A stretch of 64,000 nt of DNA from Apus apus (lineage: Eukaryota > Chordata > Aves > Apodiformes > Apodidae). A model generated the notes under the pieces. That model had not been told where the DNA came from. It did no database searches and was given only the letters and a program-made list of their open reading frames with translations. Position numbers and translations under genes: made by a program. Location: NCBI RefSeq assembly GCF_020740795.1, contig NC_067312.1, positions 68,964,905 to 69,028,904 of the forward strand. Reading direction: 5' to 3'. Shown piece after piece: positions 31,508 through 45,425 of the stretch (positions are counted from its first letter, which is position 1; the number at the start of each line of letters is the position of its first letter).

Positions 31508-34500
31508 TCAGTAGGTGTAGCTAGCAGTGAAAAGGGACTGGGTGGCAGCTGTGTCAGTCTTCCCAGATGTGACATACTGTCCTTTGCAAGCCAAACTGTT
31601 AATCTGAAACCAAAACAAAGAGGAGGGGAGAAGAGTTAGCTTGAGGTAAGAAAGACAGATGTAGAAAGACAGCAGGAGTAATCAAGGAAGGCCAAAAAAA
31701 CCAAAAAGCAAGTAACATCCCTGGTGAATGTGAAGCACCAGGTGGGAAGGAGACAACACGTCTCCCTCTGTGGCGAGCAGCTCTGCTCTGTGCAGGGGGA
31801 AGCCTCGTACCTGTGCCCGCTTGCGGAAGGCCTCCTGTGCAGCCTTCTTGTTTTCACTTTTGCCCACCCATGCTGCCAGGGCAGAGGCTTGCAGGGCTCT
31901 GCCATACGAGAAGGTCAGTTTCCAAGGCTTAGGCAGAGGTAACTGGTTCATGGCGTTCAGGTTGACAGAAGCCTCCTCCTCACTCTGACCTCCAGACAAG
32001 AAGCAGATGCCTGCAAGGAAGAGGTTTTGAGACTTATGAACTGAGAGCTCCAGCCACCACCCTGACCTTTACCAGCTAGAGGAGCAAGTGTTACAGATGT
32101 AGGAGCAACAGAGACAGCGTGAATGGACACATAGGAATGAATCAGGAATCACCAGGAACAGCAGCAGGAACGGTGCGGAGAAGAGTAGTGACAGTTGCTA
32201 CGGCTACATCCTGAGGGGTGTACTTCTTGGGGCAGGAATGCCCAGCCATCACCATGTTGGGTTTCAGCAGTGTCCCTTCCAAGTACACATGATGATCATT
32301 CAAGGCCTTGTAGACAGCAGCCAGAACCTGAAAACAGGAGGATTGAATACAGACCTCTGCTCAAATCTTCACCTCAACCTGCTGTGGAAAGACAGCTTAT
32401 TCCTTGGGAGTGTGAGAAGATCAAACCGAATGTTCCTTTGTCATGAAATTTATCACAGGGGTTGCAGCCCCAGAGATACTACTGCTTTTGAGATGACCAG
32501 GACATCACCCTTCCTACTTACGGAATTTGTCCCTGCAAACTGAGGTACTGAAAGAGGGGTAAGTGGTTTTGCTCCCATTGCATATTTTTGGGATCACAAA
32601 TACTTATATTGCCAGTGTGAGTGGAAATCTACAAATGTGTGTTCTACTCTCACATTTGCTGTTAACTCATTGCTTGACCATGAGCAACTCATTGTAGTGA
32701 TACAGTTACGAAGTACTTTCTGGTCAAAACTCTTGGAGATCTGTGAATGCACTCTGCGTAAGATTAGCTACTGATTGATGAAGACAAGGGCAGGAGGAGG
32801 AATTTCTTACCTTTTCTGTGACATACTGGCAGCGCTGCAGATCATGGTCTCCATCAGGCAAGACTTCTGGCTCCACAATGGGCACCAAGCCATGCTAAGA
32901 ATAGAAAACAAGGAATTCTTTGGAAGTGGGGAAGACAAACTGTCGTTCTTGTCTATGCTGACTTTACTTGTATTCCTTCTTGCTGCACTGCCCTTCTTCC
33001 TCATCCTAACACCCTTGCAGAGATCTGCCTTTCAAGTTACATAGCATGCTATCACAGGAAATAGTGAGAAGGGGCAACAGCATCTCAGGAAGGTCCCTGG
33101 AGGGTAGATACCTGTTGGCAGATGCTGGCATAGCGTGCCAATGCATTGGCATTCTCTTGGATGGCGAGTTGAGAGGGTGTTGTGCTGGTGATCTTCAGCA
33201 CTGCACGCCACTTGCCAAAGTCCACACCATCTTTCTTGTACTGGGCACAGCGCTCAGCCAGTCCATCCAGCCCTGCAGAGGAAAGAACAGGGCTTTGCTG
33301 AGAGCAGTTCTTCAGGACATAGCTCTGAGAAGTATCATGACACCAGCCAAAGCTGTGGCTAAAGTGAGTCACCCCATGGCTTTTGCTGCGCCAGTCACAG
33401 CTGAGGCTCCTTAGATCTCTCCTTACCTTGGATGGTAGTTTCTCCATTTGTTCCTGCAAGGGGTGCTGTGCCCTTATCCAGCTGTGGAGACCAGAAAAAT
33501 GGGAAGGGTTACAGAGGGATGGAGATCAGTCTCATCCTTATCTTTTTACCCATGTCTAGTCTGTCTTTGCCAGCTGACTGTGAGTAAAGTGTGGGGCTGA
33601 ACACACTAGGAGTGCAAAGGAGTGAACAGTTGGAAGAGAGGGAAGAAAAGGACTGAACTGGGTAAGAGGAAGGGCTGGTGTGTAGATGGCTTCAGGGAAT
33701 GGCTTGAGAGCTTGATCAGATACAGAAGGGACTGGATTTAGGTTCCTGCATGGAGCAATTGAATTGCAGTGCATGATGAGTAGATGGGAGTTTGTGGGTG
33801 AGAAGTTCCTGCATGAAACGTAAATGTGCCCCTCCTTAGTTATACAAAAGTGGACCAGAGAATGGTTGCAGAGACCCACTAGTGATTGTCAAAACAAATG
33901 CAAAACAGGGAAAAATAAGTGCTTGGCAGGAGATCATGCAGCCTTATAAATAATTTTCACTGGTAGTGGGGTTTGGAATATGCTGCCAGCCAGACACGTA
34001 CAGATACTCACCTTTATTCCCACCACAATGCCTTTTTCTTTGATGAGAGTTGGGAATGGCTTTCCAGTGCTGTCCTTCTGATAGAGAGTCTCGTGGAAGA
34101 GGATCACTCCCCCAATGCTCTGGTTGATGGAAGCATCTGAAGTGAAGAGGATCTCTCGAAAAGCCCGGCGGTTCTCCTCTGTGTTCTCCACGTTGATCCT
34201 CTGCAGCCTGTTGCCCATGGTACCTAGTGAGGTGGACAAAAGTCAGACAGAGTTATGAGGCTTGGCTGGGCTCCTGGTCCCAGTATCTAGCAATGAACTA
34301 GGTTCATTGCTAGATACTTCAGTTCAGAGCTTCCCTTCTTGACCCGTAGTTTGTCAGCTTTTGCTGCTATAGATGCAGCCCTGCCTGACTGAATTGTTCC
34401 TGCTCAGTCAACAGTTTTTAAGTGTTTTCTGATTTACTCCATTGGTTTCAAAGATGCAGCAAACTTAAGAGAAAAAGCCTTGGTTACTGTTAATTGTTTG

Positions 34501-34627
34501 ATATCCAGAACTCACCCACTGACTCATCTGCAGCTAAGATTCCCTTTCCTGAAGCCACAATCCGCTGAGCAATGTCTGATAGAGCTTTCTTCTGCTCTGG
34601 AGACAGCGCTGGGAACTGGTGGGTCAT
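31508..34627 (-). CDS. ALDOB: Aldolase B, fructose-bisphosphate (all eight coding exons)
   Basis: Coding exons in transcript order: 34516-34627, 34012-34223, 33427-33481, 33112-33272, 32811-32894, 32153-32327, 31811-32010, 31508-31603. Their lengths (112, 212, 55, 161, 84, 175, 200, 96 bp) total 1095 bp, or 364 residues plus stop, the standard length. Every junction has GT-AG and the vertebrate ALDOB phases. The enzyme cleaves fructose 1,6-bisphosphate and fructose 1-phosphate in liver, kidney and gut cytosol, as a homotetramer. Visible features: start [14 protein letters not shown]; Asp in ILAADES; substrate-site Lys in VVGIKLDKG and in [12 protein letters not shown]; Glu in [14 protein letters not shown]; the Schiff-base Lys in [24 protein letters not shown]; and the essential C-terminal Tyr in TASYTY. 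The gene looks intact and functional. It lies in the same orientation as PGAP4, as in mammals. Confidence 0.98.
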
Positions 34628-34637
34628 CTTGACAGAT

Positions 34638-37600
34638 CTGTGGAAGAGAATTACTGTTAAAAGCTGGGGGAGACTATACACACTAAGTGTGAACCCAGCA
34701 TGCCACCCAGGTATTTCTGTTTGAGGGCTCTTGGTGTTCTTCTGGTCCATGTTCTTGTAGGCACATGCACAGAAATACATTTGAGTCTTTCTTGGCTTGG
34801 TGTGTCAGTCCAAACCAGAAGAGAGAAATGCAGGAGTCACATCCTAACACATCCTTCCAGAACCAAAGTTGGAAAGACTGATTTTACATTAATTTGCTCA
34901 GAGACTAAAGACAAGTCAATCTACCCATAAAAAAATGCACCAAGCTAACAAGTATGCTAATTGCAGACTCTGCAAACTTCTTTGCAAAGCACTTATGACT
35001 TTTTGGTCCCAATCAGAAGAATGAGAATTATTACTTTGCTTACCTTACACTTTTCTTTCTTCCCATGCCTTGTTTTGCATTGGCAGTATTTGCTGCCTTG
35101 TCTAGTTGCTTTTCCATGCCCACCCTCCTGTCTTGCTTTGTAGTTCTTTCTTCTCTCCCTATGTTGCTTTCAGGACTGGAGCACATAGCTTACTCTGTCT
35201 GCAACCTGGGGGGTTTAGAAGGATTCACCACCCATTTCTGTCTTTTCAGCTGTGGCAGAGGTGTACCAGCTGCCAACACCCCAGCACCTGAAATCCAGGC
35301 TCTGTCTTGTTTTGACAAAATGCTTGATCTTACAAAGTTTTAATTATATGGCATTAAATTACGATTTCTCAGATCATCTGAATTATCCAAGTTACTTCCC
35401 TGTGGGTACAAGCCTGTGTGCCTGAGACATACAGACTCTCTTCTCTCTTTTTATCATATGCTATAGCTAAAGCAACACCCATTATTTTATGAGCAGGTGG
35501 TAAGTCCCTGACATTAATGACTAAAAAAACCTCACAAAATATCTCCAGTAACAAGATTTCCTCCAGAGGAGCATGTCTCTTGGTAGCATCTGCATTTTCA
35601 GTCCTAAACTCAGCCTTAAAGGGAAATGAGAACGTGCTATTTCCCATTTCACCATGTGCCAGAGATGGCCAGCAAATACATCATCTCATATAAGCTTGTA
35701 TGCAGGCAAGTCCTCCATCCTCCTTCCCTGCACACAGTTAGAAGTTGTGAGGGAATCCTTGTCTTGCTCTCCTTGCTGAAGGGCAAACTGGGGAGAGAAG
35801 ATCATGGGTCTGGCTGCTGCTCATGATAGGGTGGATGCCAACATCAGTGGAGGTCTGTGCACCATGCCAAATGGTGCCAACATTTTCTGGCAACAATACT
35901 ATCACAGTACTGTGGTAGCTATAAACCTGTGTCTCTGATTTACAGTTGAAGTTACTTTGGTATTGGTATGGTTTATGGTGCATAGCTCATTGAGTTACCC
36001 TGTAACCTTCCCTATCCCTCACCTGCTTTCTGTGCCTGATGTGTCTCTTAGAAATAAGTGGCATATTATTATGATAACTGCAATAACAGCTTTTTTTAAA
36101 AGCACTTCAGTCAAAACCATAGAACTGTTAAATAAATTGCTATGCAAAATTATGAGGAATCACTCCAGCAGTTCACAATCTCTGTGGAAAAGACTGGAAA
36201 AACATGATCTGGCAATACTATGATCTTGTCCAAGGTCAAAGCTAATGAGTTGCTAAATGAGTAATGGATTTCAGAGTTGCAGTTGGGACATATGCGTATG
36301 AGTAGGTATATCCAGATAATCTTTAATCCAGCTAGCTGAATTAGAAGATCATCAGTCATTCTAGTTATGTTATTATTTATCCTTTCTCTCCAGAAATGCA
36401 ATAAGCAATGAGCCCAATGTCTGTTGAATCTTGCTTCCTCCCAGTGTTTGCATAAAGATAGCAAAGGGACAGTTATCACTCAAAACCAGGCTGCAAAGCA
36501 TATTGCCAAAACATGTAAATAAGTGGATAAAATTCTGTGGATAATGATGGTCCAAGTGAGTATACCGAGTGACTGAAACAAGAGAGTGTAGTTCTACAAT
36601 GATGAACAGCAGATGAGCTCCAGTCTCCATCCAAGTACCCCACTGAGTGTGTAGGAGTGTGTGGAGATTTGCCAATAGGCTGCCCAAAATGATCCATGAG
36701 GCCATCGTGAGTGGTTCCCATCCACCCCACTGAACTACAAGGATGGATAAAATACATAGTGTTTCTAACTGAAATGGTGAAGAAACGGGAGCAAAAGAGC
36801 AGTTGTAAAGCTAATTATAGTTCTAGGGTCTGGAATGATCAAGGACCCTTAATTAAGGACTTTATTTTTCTGTGATTCAGAGGATAAGGAGCATAATCTC
36901 TGAGGATCTTCCCTGCTCGATTGAGAAAAGGTGTCTCTGTGGTGAGGTACTGCTCTGAAAATTTCAAGGGGAGTGGAGACACTTAAGAAGCACTTCATAC
37001 AGTTGCCTTGTGAAGAGTAAGCTCCCAGCACATCCAGAGAAATATTAATGTCCCTCCTTAAGGAGCTGGATATATCACCTTAGAGGTCCTGAGAAAAAAT
37101 GGTTGTAACCAGGCTGCCAAAACGGCACATCTGATTTAATTGTTCCAAGAACAAAGCCTATTTGCCTTGTTATTCTTCTTTATTTGATTAACTCGACAAG
37201 TTTTCCAGGCAGGAAAAAGCTTAAAGAAACTGTGTTCTCAGTAACAGTATCTAGGAATTGTCCCACCACTAATGTTTTTCCAGAATTTTTATTTTCATTT
37301 ATGAGTTTTAGTTTGTGGGCTGGTATCATAATGTCACAAGCTCAAGTGATTTCACACTGGTTTGACATTTTATTAATACAATGTATTCTCTTTGTGGTGA
37401 TGGCTTACATAACATTTTTAAAAAGTGGAGGGAAAAAAAAAACACAAAAGAATAAAACTTCACTGAGTGCACAAAAAAAAACCAGCTTAGTGGCTGCTTT
37501 GGGTGTTTATCAGGTTTCAACAGCTCCTTAAGCAAAGATCTTTGCTCAGCCCCCAGCCTGTGAGCAACAGGAGGTGGGGGTGGGAGGAACAAGGACAGTG

Positions 37601-40600
37601 CAGTTTTAAAAGTAATTACTGTAAGTGCTGAAGTCTCAAGTTATTCTCAGCTACCATAATGGAAGGCTGCAGGGGAAATATCCTCACAGATACCAGCACA
37701 AGCACTGCATCCTGTTAATATTAATAGTGAGAACTTAAGGACAGAGGTAAGGGAACCTGCAGAAGGAACAAACTGTTATATTCCACTTGAGGTCATCTTA
37801 GAACCTGTAATACTTCACTGGCATTTTTCTTTCTCATCACCTCAAGTGACTGGTATATTCTAATCTCACAGAAAATCTCACCTGAGTCCTGGTGTGCAGA
37901 AAGGGAAGGATTGTATTCAAATCTGTAAGTTTTTCTCTTGGATCTCCTCATTGCCTTCTTTTATAAAACTGGTTGCAAAAGTGCAGGACCAAACTGAAAA
38001 TACAGTTTCTATCCCATGCATGTAACTTTTCCTGTTCAGTTACTAGTAAACACAGACCTTCAACATCACCTCTGACAGACAGCAGTACAAACCACACTAT
38101 GGACAGAAAATATTCTGCTTCCAGAGAGCAGGTTTGAAGAGGCAAAAGTTCCATGTACAAACATCAAATACAGTTGATAGTGAGGGTGAAAATCATTCAA
38201 AAATTTAGCCCATCACAAATAGGCACAGTGTTAACCTGACTGGATTTACTTCTCTTTTACACTTGTATGCTTAGAACTGTCTTAGTGTCTTATCCTCATT
38301 ATATCCTTATATCTTCATCACAGTGGATAGGCCTCACTTCTTTATTGAGATACATTAAAAAGCTATTTCTGAGTAAGCCTCATTACTTGGACATTGGGCA
38401 AGCTGACAGGTCTGAATGGCTGGGCAAGCCTGGATCTATCCTGCTGACAGAGCACATTCTTATCTAGGCTGCAGGTGATACCAAGTTGGCAGGACTAGCT
38501 GATACGCTTGATTGCTGGGCAGCCATGCAGAGGACACAGGACAAGGGGTGGGAAGAGACCAAGATGAGCACCATGAAGTTCTGCCAGGACAAATGCTCAG
38601 TCAATGCCAAGGGGCAGAGCCCTGGCAGTGATCCCACCTGCCAAGGGGACAAGGAAATAGCTCTTTGGAGAAGGCTAGGGCCCAGTCTGGCAGAAGGCTG
38701 CAGAGGAGCCAGCAACAAGGGCCAGCAGCATCCTCTGTGAGCAGAGGTCCAGCCCAGGGAGCCAGGGGAGGACAGGGATGATCCCCCACTGCTCAGCACT
38801 CTTTAGATCACCTCTGGGTACTGCATCCAGTGTTGGGCCCCTGCAGTATAGGAAAGACATTGGCAAACTGGAGTGAGTTCAGATGCCACTAAGAAGGTCA
38901 GGGGCTGAAGCACTTGCTCTGGTGAGGAGAAGGCTGGAGGGGTTGGTTCTAGTTCAGCCTTAAGCAGAGATGGCTTTGGGGGCACCTCTCAGCAACACCT
39001 GCACCTACAGCCTGGTGATGGAGGCAGAGCTGGGCGCTCCACAGCCGTACATGATGGGAAGGTGAGAGACATAAGCTGTAACTAGAGAGATGCACACTCC
39101 ATAGGAAAAACTTTTTCACTACTGGGACAAGCAAGCAGTAGAGCAGGTTGACAGAGAGGCCGTGATGTCTCCATCCTTGGAGGCTGTCAAGACCCACCTA
39201 ACTAAAGCTATGAGCAGCCTGGTCTGACCTTGTGTCTAAGCCTGCTGTTGAACAGGAGGTTGGACTACAGAGCTTCTGAATTACCCTGTGGCTCTTTGTG
39301 AGTACTTGTTTTAGGGAGCTGAAGTGGAAGCAGTGCCTCCTATATGTATGAAGAAGCTCTGAGTGAAAAACAGGATGTTTCCCTCTTTATTTTTGCAGTG
39401 GGAGTGAATGCTTCAGTACAGGCAAACTGTTCATTTCTGGGTTCTAAAAAATGAATGAAGCGTATGGGACAAAACCAGATACTCAGATTTCTGCCACCTA
39501 GAAAAAGCAGCAGACGTTTTTGATTGACATATTCATTTCACCATCTTGATAGGTCATTTGGGTCATATAAGGTGGTAAAATGCCTGGTTGATATTTGCAC
39601 TCTTTATGAGAGTGTGAACAAGGGTTTTATCCATCTTCATTCTTTGTCTAGGGATCTTGCTTGAACATCTTCTCTCAAGTGGATAGTGGTAGGAGAGACC
39701 TGCAGTTCCCTGTCCTGATTGCCCTGTTAGCCTCAGACCTATACTCAAGCCATGGACAAATGTACCCCCGTTTCCTCTCTCTAGCAAGCCTGAAAGGACG
39801 TTGTGTACTCAGGAACCAGTCAGTGCAGAAGCACTCCTGGAATACTCACAATGGCTAGAGATAGCTGAGGTGGCAAGAAACTATTTCTTGGAAGTAAGTG
39901 TGAAGTTAGGGTGAAGATCCTTCTCTCTCAGGGCTGGGCTCTCTTCAGAGAAGTTAGATGCTGCTTGACTTGCACAAGAATTCAAGTCTTCTAATGCCCC
40001 CAGGGGAAGCTGGGGGAAGCAGCAAGGTTTTTGAGTGGGCAAAATAGTTTTGGGTACTAGGCGTGTACAATAGTTGAGAAGTGATGGAGCATCACAGATT
40101 CAGTGAGTTTGTTAAGCAATTTCCTGAAGCTGGTTGTTCACAGCTGGAAATGTTACAGCCTAAGGCAAACGCAGTTTTTAGTATCCTGCACTGCAGACTA
40201 CCTCACATCCCCCCTGCCAAAGAATCTTATCCACTCTACTGCACTCATACGTCAGAAGAAGCTGCATAGGAAACACAGATAATTACACTTTTGTCAGCAC
40301 TGGTGTTTTTAAGGACCAGCTGCATGCTCCAGACATTCTCTTTTTTTCCTTGCATGAACATAAATTTATCTATTCCACAAGCATAAACAAGAACATACAA
40401 AACAACACAGCAGAAAATGATGCAGGTAGGTTACTGCTCTAGTCCCCTTAGACTAAGGGTTCTCTGACTTCAGGAGTTCTGAGTGACTAAGCTAAGTTAG
40501 AAAGCCAGAGTTAGCAGCAAATGCTCACGTTGGAAGATCACTGCAGAATGGCTGAGTACTTCTTGCAAGCTGTTCCTGGAACAAAAAAAACCAAAACCAA

Positions 40601-40698
40601 AACAAAAAAACAACTCCCCCCAGCCCACTTTAAACATGTTGAGTCTCAGCTTCTGATAACATGCCACCCATACAGTTTAGACATTAAATTATACTTAC
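34638..40698 (-). other. ALDOB: ALDOB intron 1
   Basis: This 6.1-kb intron runs from the donor AACAA|GTAAGT of noncoding exon 1 to the acceptor TTCCACAG before 34637. Ten bases of 5'UTR (34628-34637) precede the ATG. A long intron 1 between an untranslated exon and the start exon is typical for ALDOB, and in mammals it holds liver enhancers. It carries an older CR1 at 38466-39300. No other gene is supported inside it. Confidence 0.85.
38466..39300 (+). mobile_element. Old CR1 LINE copy, about 0.83 kb
   Basis: On the plus strand the order of sense CR1 landmarks is preserved but diverged: TGATACCAAGTTGGCAGG, TTCTGCCAGGACAAATG, TGGGTACTGCATCCAGTGTT, AACTTTTTCACTACTGG, ATCCTTGGAGGCTGTCAAGA and AGGTTGGACTACAGAGC. 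It is more diverged than the CR1 copies at 6.7 and 61 kb, so it belongs to an older subfamily. It is antisense to ALDOB intron 1. Confidence 0.85.
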
Positions 40699-40756
40699 TT
40701 GTTTGTGGACAGTGCCTCTGCTGCTACAAGTTCCCAGTGAGGTGGTTGCAGGCGAA
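40699..40756 (-). other. ALDOB: ALDOB noncoding exon 1
   Basis: The exon ends on the minus strand at ...CACAAACAA|GTAAGTAT, a consensus donor at 40693-40698. Its start is inferred at about 26-30 bp from the TATA box at 40782-40789, giving an untranslated exon of about 55 bp. It has no ATG in the spliced leader before the ALDOB start as far as I can read. Confidence 0.75.
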
Positions 40757-40781
40757 GAGACCCGGTCCTTCTAATCACTAG

Positions 40782-40789
40782 CTTTTATA
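40782..40789 (-). promoter_or_regulatory. ALDOB: ALDOB TATA box
   Basis: TATAAAAG on the minus strand lies about 26 bp upstream of the inferred start. Reverse CCAAT boxes support it: AGCCAAT around 40890-40895 on the minus strand, about 105 bp upstream. The mammalian ALDOB promoter likewise has TATA, CCAAT and liver-factor sites. Confidence 0.8.
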
Positions 40790-40916
40790 ACATTCTTGAC
40801 AGAGGTTGTTTGTTGTTTTTTTTTCCTCCACTCCTTCGTGTTCCCTCCTCCCTAGGCTGGCTGGGGAGATGTCATTGCCTGAGGTCATTATTGGCTGTCA
40901 GACCACAATCAAGCAC

Positions 40917-40979
40917 AACCAATGAGTCCCAGTCCTGCTCCTGGGGTTCCTCCCCTTTCAGCTGCCCGAATATATAAGG
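40917..40979 (+). promoter_or_regulatory. Possible divergent promoter (CCAAT and TATATAAGG, plus strand)
   Basis: CAACCAATGAG lies at about 40917-40926 and TATATAAGG at 40971-40979 on the plus strand, spaced as in a simple TATA promoter. It lies back to back with the ALDOB promoter, about 185 bp away. No plus-strand gene is visible downstream in the next 8 kb. Confidence 0.3.
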
Positions 40980-40984
40980 CCATC

Positions 40985-43900
40985 CATGATGTGGTGAAAC
41001 TGGGATGTTTTCCATTTACTTCAAATTATTCCTCCTTTTTCTAAAGCAGACTGAAAAGTACTAGAGATTGGTTGAGGGATACTGGGCAGAACTTTCAGTT
41101 TAGGGTTAGATCTTCTGGAAGCTTATACTAAGGACACTGCACAGTGCACAGGAAATGTAGAAAATAAAATGCAGAAACAATGCAATAGATCCTTAATTGA
41201 CATGAGGTACTGTCACTTCAGTGGCTCCATAACTGTTAAACTGATTTGCCTCACTTGAAAATGTATCATGTAAACATAGTTTCCTTTTCCCGTTAGTGTA
41301 TGAAAAGGCAAAACATTACAGCATTATTGAGAGTTACAAGTTCTGATTTCCTTCAACACAGTATATGTGTGAGAATGATGGTTATCAGAAGAAATATGTC
41401 CCCACTGAGGTGCACAACTGCAAACCAAATTTTCTACCAAATTCCATTGCAACACCTACCCGTATTACAACGACACACAAACTTCTCAGTTGCCTAAGCA
41501 ATATTTTTCTGTGAAAAACACTAATGCTCTGTAATGACCATGTCAGCATGCCATTTTATATGAAATCACACTATAGATATTCACTAAATCCAGCTAGGTA
41601 GACTTGATTTAATTTTTCTTTTATATTTTTGCCCCTACTGCAGGTCAGTACTCCTGGAGGGAACTACAGCAGAAGGACTGTTGGGCAAACATCACACTCT
41701 CAACAACACCACTCTGAGACCTTGGACATTAGTATGTCTTTACCACAAAGACCCAGTGTTTGCCTGAAGAATGACGTAGTTTCTCTGTTTTTTTGGCTCA
41801 TGCAGTGACATCTTTAGCCTTTACATGGACACAATGAGACATTTCTCATCTCACTGAGCAACACTGTCTTCACGAGGGAACTTCCTCCTTGAGCATGTCT
41901 CCTCTAGAACTGCAAGCCAAAGTCAATGCCTGTAGGTAATCTTAACACCTTACATGCTGCCAGCTGCAGCACTCTGACAGTAAGCAGAGAAGCTTCTGAC
42001 AAAGCTGAGGATAAAGTCTACTTAAAAGCCTTGCATTTGCATTGCTCTGATATAACATTCCTCTTCCTCATCTGTATTTTTTGCTGAAGAATGCTGTGGC
42101 ACCCACATTCAATTTCTCCCGTCCTATCACGAAGATTAACCCAATGGTGTAATAAAGTTTATCTGCCACAAACAGAGGCATCTAGTATGGATGGAAAATG
42201 CTTTTCATTAAAATATTATCTAAGAGTCTCTGGAGACCAAGAAGTTGTCATACTAATGGTCTTCTTCAGAGCCACAGAGAAAATCAGTCCTGTCATTCCT
42301 GGTCTCATTAGAAGCTGTCACAAGTAGGAAAGCACTTGGAAGGGTTTCTTTCCCAGTATCATCAGTGATATGGTCTGACAGACCATAAAAGAACAGATGA
42401 GGGGTGTCTTCTTGAGAAGAATAATGTCTGACATGTAGAAATTACTTTAGATAATCTCCCTCAGACAACCTTACATTCTTTACTCTTTTAAAAGTATACA
42501 GATGTATTTTCTCATGGGTAATGGCTAGTACGTGCCATTCTAGTACTTCTGAGCCAATATCCAGCACTTTAAGCACTAGGATTACTAGTCCTAGCAGGCA
42601 CTGTGAGGACTGAGGAGAAAACAAAAGTGAATGGACATTATGGTTAACTTTTTCACTTCATTGAGGAATGAGAGCCTTTCCAAACAATTTGGAATAAGCT
42701 ATTAAACTAGATAATGTCACTATGAACATGCAAAACCATGACACCAACCCTGCCATGCAGAAGATAGTAGTAGAGTGATACTAAAGAAACACTGGAGAAG
42801 AGTACATACTTTCATCATCACAGCTGTACACTACTTATACCTCTAAAAATTAAGACATAGTGGTATCGTGTGGCCTTAAATGATAACAGGAGTAAGCTTG
42901 CATTCTGAGGGGAATGCAATGTACTTGCATTCAAACAAGCAGCTAACTTGCCCCATAAAAAAAAAATCAAGTCGTTGCCTGCACTAATTATTCTACAGTA
43001 AAACTGGTATATTATCCAGTTTGCACACCTGCTTCATTGAACCAGTGTTTGAACACGAAGTATTGCCAACTCTCTCAGCTTTCCAGCAACTCAACTAATT
43101 TTGGAATGGTTTCTTCTTTTGTTTAAGATTTTTTTTTTCCAGAGTAACATGATGCAGCCATAGGGCTGCAGCTGGCAAGAGGCTGTCTGCTGTAGTGAGC
43201 ACCCTGGGTAGAGGTGGCTACATCTAGACAAAAAAAGACTGAATTTTTGGCCATGGACAGCATGACTTTGATACAGGCATCGCAAGACAGGAAGACTGGG
43301 ACACCTTTGGTGGACATAGAATAAGAGGAACACTGAAGTGTTAGTGGAAGATGTTATAAGGATGCAGGTAAGGAACCAGATTTGGGGGTTTCAATAGAAA
43401 GCCTGGTTTAAAGGCAATGAGTAAAAATTCTAGAATTGCTTGTTTCTTCAGGTTGATGAGCATGTTTTTTTCTGTGTGGTTTTAGCAGTATAATTCTGAT
43501 CCTGATTTTGCTTTAATTACTCTTTAAGAAAGTAAATATGAAGAGAGAGAAACTGTAGTACATCTGAGAAAGAAAGAGGAAAGAGAAAGAAATGGATGAA
43601 GCAATTTCAGTGATTACATGGTCACCAAGAGAAAAATGAGAAAGGTATAGCTTCCCCCTGTACTTCAGTAAATTAAGTACTATTAATCTTATCAACACTT
43701 TTTTATGTGGTTAAGCCTGTAAAAGGGTTTGAACTGGAATGGAAAAAAACACTTGAAGCTGGAAGAATGTCTGAGTATAATACACATCCACATGAAAAAC
43801 ACCTGGCTCTGTGTGCCCCAGGAGAGTGCTGGCTGCGTGACAGGGTTAAAGTCTAACCAGAGCAGACCAGCGCAGTGGATTCTGCCTCCTCCTCACCTCT

Positions 43901-45305
43901 CCACACTGGATGTTTCCTGTTTTCTGTACTCTTGCAGTCTTGCTTAACTGTCTCAAAGTCCAGCTTGTTCATCCCTATCTAATCAGAGGTATTGTTTATT
44001 AAGTGGTTTGTTTTCCCCATTCACCTACAGCCCTCACCCCAGTGCAGAGCCTGGCCTTTAACCCCACTGAAAGAAATCACTTGTGTATCTGGCTCCAGAG
44101 CAGTGTCAGCAGACGTGTACGTCAGAGAGGGCACAGAGGGTGTTGAGAACTGACTCCAGCCCACAAAAGTACTGAGGGGGTTGCACAGGGGGGGGTTTGC
44201 TTGCTTTTCATTCTTTGCATCTTAAAGGTGGGCTGCAACAAACACCGTGACTTGGAATGAAGACATGGTCAGCTGTAACGTTACTGTTATCAAAACCTAA
44301 ATCTTTGTAATAATTCAATAGTGGGGATAGCAAACAAGGATACAGCTTCAAATCAGGCTGCCAGTGGCCACACCTCTGGGCTGTAACAGGACAGAATGAT
44401 AAATGCAGTAATGACACTGGTTGCTGTGCCTTTCTGTTGACATTTTTAAAAAGCAATAGGCAAACAACTGTCTGCTATGATGGGAGGAACTTAACTGTTT
44501 ATTACCTGTTTATCTAAGCAGCACATAATCCCCCAAAAAAGTACCTTTAGGTGCTGCATGTTAGCGTTGCCATACAGTTTGCAAAATACAAACTACAACA
44601 GATATCTGAATTGGACCAGAGTGCTGAAAAGACCATTGTAGATGTTAGATGTAGATGTCTGCAAACTGGAGGAACACAACACTATAGCAGAAATTCAAAG
44701 AGAAAGTAGGCACTGGGATGCATAGCTGGCCAGAGCATTACTTACAGGGCAAGAAAATAAGCTATTTTTCTTCTTCAACATTTAAAATCATGGGAATGTG
44801 ACATTAGTAGCTTGCCATGCAGAACAAAATCTTGGAAATGGGCACTGGTATTGCTGATGCTTAGCCTATAGTGGACAAGAAAACTGGCTAATGGGGCAGA
44901 TTTTCTCAAAACATGAACTGTCAGGATGGATAGTTTGTGGAAATGAAGTTACTCTAGCAACAGAGACACATGCAGAGTGAAGAAGCACAGACTGTGGAGT
45001 ACCTAATTCTGTATGCATTCTTGACAGATGTATGTTATACTGCAGATCATTCAGAATCATATGTTGGACACCACCATCTGCTGAATTTGGATACAAACTC
45101 TCTAAAGCTGGTGTGGAAATACACAAAAAGAAACAAGCTTTTGGAGAGAAACTGCCAGTGTCTTTGTAACTACAACTGTCTCCCACATAAAATTACCTTT
45201 GTTATTTTGTGAAATACACAGCCTCCCTGTACAAAAGCATACTAAGGTCAAATTTCACCATTTAGAGCTTAATTTTACCCCCAGTCCCCTCCAAGCCTCA
45301 ATACT
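40985..45305. other. Intergenic between ALDOB promoter and PGAP4, no gene
   Basis: AT-rich sequence with only short unsupported frames. Upstream control elements of ALDOB may lie here, but none can be named from the sequence. Confidence 0.5.
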
Positions 45306-45425
45306 TTTATTGGAGAAGGGCCTGAGCAACCTGCTCTAGTAAGATCTCCTTTGAGCAGGCCATTGGACCAGGGATCTTCAGAGGTCCTTTTAAACCTGAA
45401 TTGTTGAAGGTTCCAAATTATTACA
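45306..45425 (+). mobile_element. CR1 LINE 3'-end fragment (old)
   Basis: On the plus strand, CTTTGAGCAGGCCATTGGAC, ATCTTCAGAGGTCCTTTTAA and ACCTGAATTGTT correspond to the 3' end of an old CR1. Confidence 0.65.
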
